NCBI GenBank assembly: GCA_964475415.1
Contig: CAYYWZ010000015.1
Coordinates: 1-60,741 of the forward strand
DNA: 60,741 nucleotides
From: CALCMJ01 sp964475415
GTDB taxonomy: Bacteria > Bacteroidota > Bacteroidia > Chitinophagales > Saprospiraceae
Direction: 5' to 3'
A model generated the notes under the pieces. It was not told where the DNA came from, did no database searches, and saw nothing but the letters and a program-made list of their open reading frames with translations. Positions 56,058 through 60,741 of this stretch are shown here, piece after piece. The translations under genes were made by a program, and so were the position numbers. Position 1 is the first letter of the stretch. Every line of letters begins with the position of its first letter.

Positions 56058-56303
56058 CTAGTTATTAACCTTATTATCTATAAACTCATAGAATTGCTTA
56101 AAAGTTGTTATTTCTTTAAAATCTTCACCTTGGGCTTTAAAACCAAAATTAGATTCTATAATTACAACTAAATCAACAAAATCTAAGCTATCTAGATCTA
56201 AGGTCTCTATAAGGCCTGCATCGTCCTGGATCACTTCCTCATCGACTTCAAATTCCTCAACAAGGAAGTCATTTACTGTATTTACTATTTGATTGTACTC
56301 CAT
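56058..56303 (-). CDS. Acyl carrier protein
   Basis: 81 residues. Ser39 in LDLDSLDFVDLVV carries phosphopantetheine. Placed between a ketosynthase and the LpxL-like acyltransferase, it could be the donor for that acyltransferase. Confidence 0.9.
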   Translation of the reverse strand: MEYNQIVNTVNDFLVEEFEVDEEVIQDDAGLIETLDLDSLDFVDLVVIIESNFGFKAQGEDFKEITTFKQFYEFIDNKVNN

Positions 56304-56320
56304 ACTGGTAGAAAACGCTA

Positions 56321-57544
56321 CTATTTTTTAAATTTCTTCAAAATCAAACTAGAATTGGTTCCGCCAAATCCAAATGAATTAGAAAGTATTGTATCTAACT
56401 TCAAATCTATCCTTTTTTCTGCAATTTTCAATCTTGCAGAAGCTTCATCTGGATTTTCAAAGTTAATATTAGGTGCTACAAACCCATTTTGCATCATCAA
56501 AATGCTATAAACCACCTCACTAGCGCCTGCCATCCAGCATTCATGTCCTGTCATAGATTTAGTAGAACTAACCCATGGACTACTACCTTTGAATACCTGA
56601 TGTATAGACTCTGCTTCACTTGTATCTCCTACTGGTGTAGAAGTGGCGTGCGCATTTATATAATCTATTTCATTTACATTTAATTTCGCATCCGCTAAAC
56701 ATCTCTTAAGCGAGTGTATCGGTCCATCTATACTAGGCTTAGAGATATGTGCACCATTAGACGAAAATCCATAACCTATGACCTCCGCTAATATAGGAGC
56801 TCCACGTTTTACCGCTGATTCATAGGATTCTAAGATCACTGTAGCAGCGCCTCCACTAGGTACAAGACCATCTCTATCTCTATCAAAAGGCCTAGAAGAT
56901 TTAGAAGGATCGGACTCCATGGTAGAAAAAGCACTTAATCCATCAAAACTACCCATGGCAAACTTATTGACCTCTTGTGCTCCTCCACAGATAACTCTTT
57001 CTTGTAAGCCATTCTTGATCAACACATAAGCTAGGCCTATAGAGTGAGATCCGCTGGCGCAGGCTGCACTTACCGTAAAGTTTATCCCTCTTACCTTGAA
57101 TATAGTAGAAAGATTCATAGTTACGGTAGAGTTCATCGCTTGGAATATGGCTCCTGAACCTAATAAGGTGGTATCATTTTTCTCTCTTATCTTATCGACA
57201 GACTCAATAACTGCTCGTGCTGAGCTGTCATTCCCATAGATAACCCCAGTTTCATTAGCTTCCATAAAGTCATTGTCCATCTTACTCATCTCCAATGCCT
57301 GAACCGTAGCTAGATAGGCATACTCTCCTTCCTCAGCAAGTTGGATACGCTGACGCCTATGAAGAAGACCCTTAAGATTAGGCTTTTCCACAAATCCAGT
57401 AAGACCAGATCTAAAACCAAAGTTTTTTCTTTCTGGGTCTAATACAATACCAGACTTACCATTATATAATGAGTCTCTTACATCATCTAATGTATAGCCT
57501 AAACATGAATAAATCCCAATACCTGAAATAACTACTCTTCGCAT
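56321..57544 (-). CDS. Beta-ketoacyl-ACP synthase
   Basis: 407 residues. Cys162 in VSAACASGSHSIGLA, His in INAHATSTPVGDT and His in KSMTGHECWMAG are complete. KAS I/II type. It lies third in the operon after tyrosine ammonia-lyase and the ketoreductase, so it may perform the first extension of the 4-coumaroyl starter or the common steps. Confidence 0.92.
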   Translation of the reverse strand: MRRVVISGIGIYSCLGYTLDDVRDSLYNGKSGIVLDPERKNFGFRSGLTGFVEKPNLKGLLHRRQRIQLAEEGEYAYLATVQALEMSKMDNDFMEANETGVIYGNDSSARAVIESVDKIREKNDTTLLGSGAIFQAMNSTVTMNLSTIFKVRGINFTVSAACASGSHSIGLAYVLIKNGLQERVICGGAQEVNKFAMGSFDGLSAFSTMESDPSKSSRPFDRDRDGLVPSGGAATVILESYESAVKRGAPILAEVIGYGFSSNGAHISKPSIDGPIHSLKRCLADAKLNVNEIDYINAHATSTPVGDTSEAESIHQVFKGSSPWVSSTKSMTGHECWMAGASEVVYSILMMQNGFVAPNINFENPDEASARLKIAEKRIDLKLDTILSNSFGFGGTNSSLILKKFKK

Positions 57545-57582
57545 TACCTAAATATATACATCTTCATTTAATTACAAAAGAT

Positions 57583-58320
57583 TTACATATGTAAACCTCC
57601 ATTTACAGAAATCACCTCTCCAGTTATATAACTAGCTTCTTTGCCAGCAAGAAACTCTACAACCGCTGCTACTTCTTCTACATTTCCGAATCTTCGGGCT
57701 GGGATAAAGTTTTTCCAATCCGCTTCATTGATATCTTCTGTCATCTCGGTTTTGATAAAGCCTGGGGCTACACAATTAACCGTTATTTTTTTTCTACTTA
57801 TTTCTTGAGCTAAGGACTTAGTAGCAGCTATTACGCCCGCTTTTGCTGCAGCATAATTAGTCTGACCAGCCATTCCTTTCAAACCTGATAGAGAAACAAT
57901 ATTGATAATTCTACCATATTTATTTCTTATCATTTTCTTTAACACCTCTGTCGTAACCACAAAAAACCCATTCAGGTGGATATCCATCACTGTATTCCAC
58001 TCTTCATCAGTCATCCATACCATTAGGTTATCTCTACGTACACCAGCATTATTTATTAGTACTTCTATACAATCTTTAGGATTATCCTGATGCCACTTAT
58101 CTAAAATTTCTCGCGCGGTGGTCTTATCTGCAATATCAAACTTTAAAGTAGAAGCTGAACCTCCATTAGTCTCTATCTCGGCAATAGTTTCTGCCGCAGC
58201 TGCATCATTACTTCTATAATTGATCAATACATGATACCCCATATTAGCTAATCTCTTAGAAATAGCTTTTCCTATACCTCTGCTTCCTCCTGTAACTAAT
58301 GCAAACTTTTTACTTTCCAT
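57583..58320 (-). CDS. fabG: 3-oxoacyl-ACP reductase (FabG type)
   Basis: 245 residues, short-chain dehydrogenase fold. GGSRGIGKAI binds NADPH, NNAGVRRDN follows, and the active site is Ser143, Tyr156, Lys160 (NYAAAKAG). C-terminal ITGEVISVNGGLHM. It reduces the beta-keto group in each cycle. As the only ketoreductase in the window and with no enoyl reductase, it supports a fully unsaturated product. The symbol denotes the family; the housekeeping copy may be elsewhere. Confidence 0.92.
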   Translation of the reverse strand: MESKKFALVTGGSRGIGKAISKRLANMGYHVLINYRSNDAAAAETIAEIETNGGSASTLKFDIADKTTAREILDKWHQDNPKDCIEVLINNAGVRRDNLMVWMTDEEWNTVMDIHLNGFFVVTTEVLKKMIRNKYGRIINIVSLSGLKGMAGQTNYAAAKAGVIAATKSLAQEISRKKITVNCVAPGFIKTEMTEDINEADWKNFIPARRFGNVEEVAAVVEFLAGKEASYITGEVISVNGGLHM

Positions 58321-58376
58321 TAAGTTGTTTTTGTTCTCGTTTTCTTCTAAGGGTAAAATATAAATTATTGTAATAT

Positions 58377-59924
58377 TTACCGATCAATAATTTTTAAAAA
58401 ATCAAAATCTGACAAATAATTCGATAAATCCCTCATTTCTTTATATCTAGCCTTATCTTCTTTTATGGTTTTTACAATCATTCTCATCTCATCATAGCTT
58501 CTTCCAGTAACACTTGACATACTAGACCTTATATCAAGATAATCAACGGCTTGCATCACTGACATCATACCTATACTCATGATTTCGAAGGTATTATCAA
58601 TTACCTTTTTCGCCATAAGTGCAGAATTAGCGCCCATAGACACTATATCCTGATTATCATTATTAGTAGGAATACTATGTACAGACATAGGATTGCTAAG
58701 TGTCTGATTCTCAGCAGTAGTAGAGGTAGCAGTAAATTGCATTCCCTGCAGTCCAAAGTTCAGCCCTAATTTACCAAGATTGATAAATGGACTTAGTTTA
58801 TCATTGATCTTGCTATTCATTAGGAAATTTATCTGACGCTCGCAAAGCATAGACAACTTAGTTATCGCTACTTTTAACTTGTCCATCTCCATGGAAACAT
58901 ACTCTCCATGAAAGTTTCCACCATGAAATACATTATTAGCTTTTCTATCAACTATAGGATTATCATTTGCTGAATTCAACTCTTGTATCAATATCTGTTC
59001 GCAATGATCTATAGTGTCTTTTATGGGTCCTAATATCTGAGGCACACATCTTATAGAATAGTATTCTTGAAATTTCTCAACTAATTCTTCCGCCTCACCA
59101 TTTTTATGTTCATATATCTCTGCTCTATCCCTTCTAAGTTTACTATCTTCTAGTATAGATCTCATTTTTGTAGCAATAGCTTCTTGACCTGCATGTCTTT
59201 TTGCCCCATTAAGCGCTGAGGAGTGATGATCGTCGTAGGCATTAGTAATCTCATTCATAAAGGCAGACATAACCATAGACCAATGCAGTAATTTTCTAGC
59301 TTGAATAGTGTTAACTAGTCCTATTCCTGTCATAGCTGAGGTACCATTTATAAGGGAAAGTCCCTCTCTGAGATGTACTTTCAGAGGACTAATACCTTCC
59401 TCAGTCATAGCTGATTTAGTATCTACAATTTCACCAGATTTATATACCTCTCCCTCTCCTATCATAGAAAGAGCGAGATGTGATAGCTGAACTAGATCTC
59501 CGCTAGCTCCTACTCCTCCATGTTCATAGATAACAGGTGCTAGACCCTTATTAAGCATTTCTGATAATAAGCTTACTGTCGATGCATGAACTCCAGAATA
59601 ACACTGAGCCATACTTGTCATTCGAGAAAAAACGACTGATCTACAAAGGACTGGATCTAAAGCTTTACCAGATCCGGAAGCATGAGATCTTATCAAATTA
59701 TATTGTAGTTCATTGATCTCTTCTCTAGCTATAACATGCTGAGCCATAGGCCCGAACCCTGTATTTACACCATATATGATTTTATCTTTAGAGAAATCTA
59801 GAAGAAACTCATAGGATTTCTGTAATTCTTCCAGCAGTTCTAGGTCGATATTAACCTCGCTGTTTTGATTTACTACCTTGTAGAAATCTACAATTGTTAC
59901 CAATTTTCTACCTACTGAAAGCAT
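58377..59924 (-). CDS. Tyrosine ammonia-lyase (MIO-dependent aromatic amino acid lyase)
   Basis: 515 residues. Ala140-Ser141-Gly142 in GGVGASGDLVQLSH form the MIO prosthetic group. Tyr51 (YGVNTGFGP), the NDNP block and NNDNQDIVSMG are conserved. His81 in RSHASGSG sits where tyrosine-selective lyases have His and phenylalanine-selective ones have Phe, so 4-coumarate from L-tyrosine is the likely product. The sequence is close in pattern to the characterised Flavobacterium johnsoniae enzyme. First gene of the minus-strand operon; promoter at 59955-59984. Confidence 0.93.
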   Translation of the reverse strand: MLSVGRKLVTIVDFYKVVNQNSEVNIDLELLEELQKSYEFLLDFSKDKIIYGVNTGFGPMAQHVIAREEINELQYNLIRSHASGSGKALDPVLCRSVVFSRMTSMAQCYSGVHASTVSLLSEMLNKGLAPVIYEHGGVGASGDLVQLSHLALSMIGEGEVYKSGEIVDTKSAMTEEGISPLKVHLREGLSLINGTSAMTGIGLVNTIQARKLLHWSMVMSAFMNEITNAYDDHHSSALNGAKRHAGQEAIATKMRSILEDSKLRRDRAEIYEHKNGEAEELVEKFQEYYSIRCVPQILGPIKDTIDHCEQILIQELNSANDNPIVDRKANNVFHGGNFHGEYVSMEMDKLKVAITKLSMLCERQINFLMNSKINDKLSPFINLGKLGLNFGLQGMQFTATSTTAENQTLSNPMSVHSIPTNNDNQDIVSMGANSALMAKKVIDNTFEIMSIGMMSVMQAVDYLDIRSSMSSVTGRSYDEMRMIVKTIKEDKARYKEMRDLSNYLSDFDFLKIIDR

Positions 59925-59954
59925 ACGATCTAAAAATGTTGATTTTTAAGTTCG

Positions 59955-59984
59955 CGAAAATACAGTTTTTTGGTAAAAAATCAA
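59955..59984 (-). promoter_or_regulatory. Promoter of the polyene biosynthesis operon
   Basis: On the minus strand TTG (59984-59982), 19 bases, then TATTTTCG (59962-59955), one mismatch to TAnnTTTG. The ATG of the lyase gene is 30 bases on. Spacing fits the Bacteroidota sigma-A type, so one promoter may serve the whole 19-kb operon. Confidence 0.55.
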
Positions 59985-60090
59985 TTTGTTACTTGAGATA
60001 CTTTTCCACCTAGCTAAATACGCTGATATTATTATAAATCTATCCTACAGTTAGGCAAGAATAGCTTAATCTTATATTCTTAGCTTACAA

Positions 60091-60158
60091 AGCTAACGGC
60101 CAGCATACCAGTAGTGCGACCGTATGGGAGTATTAACTGGTCATGCATTGTTAGGTAC
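60091..60158 (-). other. attC-like recombination site (site B)
   Basis: On the minus strand: R'' GTACCTAAC (60158-60150), spacer AAT, arm GCAT-G-ACCAGT (60146-60136), a 23-base loop region, the partner arm ACTGGTATGC (60112-60103), and core CGTTAGCT (60098-60091). The arms pair over ten bases with one extra base (complement of 60142) in the gene-proximal arm, as in site A. R'' is the exact complement of the cassette's own 5' end at 60712-60720. The start, CCTAACAATGCATGACC, looks like a classical attC start. Confidence 0.82.
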
Positions 60159-60719
60159 ATTTTATTTTTTACTAAAATACTTTTCTAACTCATAAGTATC
60201 TAATTTTGTCTTCTTTTTAACTTCTTTGAAAAACACATTGATATTTCTCATATGTCTATGGATTTTCAATACTTTATTATCACCAGAAATCTTAAGAAAT
60301 CCAATTTTAGAATCAAATTCGATTTCATTTACATCTTCCCACTTCAATGTATCAACAACTCCTAAATAATCATATATCATTATATAATCTTCATTAAACT
60401 TCAATTTATGATTTTGATAACTTACTAATAATAAAAGTCCCAAACCACTTATAAAAATTAATAGTGAAATACTTTCGAAATAACTTCCTTCTACTTTGAA
60501 GAAATAACTAACTGAAGTAAATATTCCTATTAAGATTATAATTATACCAAGTATTTGATACAATCTATTTATTCTTAATTCAACTGCTTTAAGATTTGAT
60601 AAGTCTATATATTTAGTTGAACGAGATTCCATTATAGTAATAACTATATTTACTATTATTCCTACCAATAAACATACAATTATACCTACAGTATCCATTT
60701 TTATTTTTTTTGTACCTAA
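60098..60719 (-). mobile_element. Integron-type gene cassette with a small membrane protein gene
   Basis: Starts at G^TTAGGTAC (60720-60712), holds one ORF whose ATG lies 13 bases inside, and ends in attC-like site B, whose R'' starts three bases after the stop codon. The nine-base inverted copies at its two ends (60150-60158 and 60712-60720) are perfect. Upstream sequence to the window edge (60721-60741) would be the tail of the previous attC. Same orientation as the cassette at 55-1469, but some 59 kb away. Confidence 0.75.
60162..60698 (-). CDS. Small membrane protein with PH-like C-terminal domain (cassette gene)
   Basis: 178 residues. Hydrophobic segments at about 4-23, 46-67 and 75-92, then a C-terminal part (YIMIYDYLGVVDTLKWEDVN, IGFLKISGDNKVLKIHRH) that looks like the bacterial PH-like domain seen in small membrane proteins. 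The role is unknown. Its stop codon lies three bases before the attC-like site, which is the usual close fit of integron cassette genes. Confidence 0.75.
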   Translation of the reverse strand: MDTVGIIVCLLVGIIVNIVITIMESRSTKYIDLSNLKAVELRINRLYQILGIIIILIGIFTSVSYFFKVEGSYFESISLLIFISGLGLLLLVSYQNHKLKFNEDYIMIYDYLGVVDTLKWEDVNEIEFDSKIGFLKISGDNKVLKIHRHMRNINVFFKEVKKKTKLDTYELEKYFSKK

Positions 60720-60741
60720 CGGTTTTTGTAACAGTTGTCTC

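Noticed and set aside
60050..60056. GTTAGGC beside the polyene promoter as the edge of a third cassette
   Set aside because: No complementary partner at the right distance, no ORF and no hairpin; probably chance.
1..60741. CRISPR arrays, tRNA or rRNA genes, insertion sequences
   Set aside because: No regularly spaced repeats, no tRNA-like cloverleaf noticed, and no transposase-like protein on either strand.

Overview
The window looks like a low-GC chromosome segment of a marine-type Bacteroidota. The evidence is TAnnTTTG-type -7 promoter boxes, a Por-type (T9SS) C-terminal sorting domain, DUF5686 and DUF1343 proteins, a type II glutamine synthetase, a TonB-type outer-membrane receptor, and above all a flexirubin/aryl-polyene (APE) gene cluster built around a tyrosine ammonia-lyase. 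I cannot name the genus. I saw no rRNA, tRNA, CRISPR array, transposase or integrase.

Layout. (1) 1-1.47 kb: an integron-type gene cassette on the minus strand carrying a CotH-kinase lipoprotein, with an attC-like site and the start of what looks like the next cassette at the left edge. (2) 1.5-27.4 kb: ordinary chromosome, including type II glutamine synthetase, a DUF1343 lipoprotein, an exonuclease/GIY-YIG fusion, Dps, an outer-membrane receptor, MscS, SulP, a cold-shock protein, DsrE, a T9SS-exported CotH protein, a DbpA-like helicase and a DUF5686 protein. Two genes (an integral membrane protein and a GNAT acetyltransferase) carry single in-frame stop codons, and one 59-residue membrane protein is easily missed. 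(3) 27.5-37.2 kb (+ strand): MMPL/acyltransferase/methyltransferase fusion, a CrtI-like oxidoreductase, a C45-type acyltransferase, a phenylacetate-CoA-ligase-like enzyme and a halogenase-like flavoprotein. (4) 37.2-40.6 kb: the convergence zone, with two frameshifted genes, two small envelope genes and LolA. (5) 40.7-59.9 kb (- strand): a tightly packed 22-gene operon from tyrosine ammonia-lyase to a second CrtI-like oxidoreductase. (6) 60.1-60.7 kb: a second integron-type cassette with its own attC-like site.

How the genes work together. Tyrosine ammonia-lyase would make 4-coumarate. An AMP-ligase would load it on one of three carrier proteins, primed by the local AcpS. Three ketosynthases with an intact Cys, two Cys-less ketosynthase relatives, one ketoreductase and two or three hot-dog dehydratases/thioesterases would extend it. 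No enoyl reductase is present, so a conjugated aryl polyene is expected. LpxL-type and PlsC-type acyltransferases, a condensation-domain-like protein, a C45 acyltransferase, MMPL, LolA and a LolB-like lipoprotein would attach the polyene to a partner and move it to the outer membrane. The DarA/DarB pair that makes the dialkylresorcinol half of classical flexirubins is not in the window.

The most unusual observation is the pair of single-gene integron cassettes at the two ends. Each is bounded by a core site whose first 8-10 bases are the exact complement of the cassette's own 3' end. Each has an attC-like hairpin with one extrahelical base in the arm next to the gene, and no integrase is in sight.
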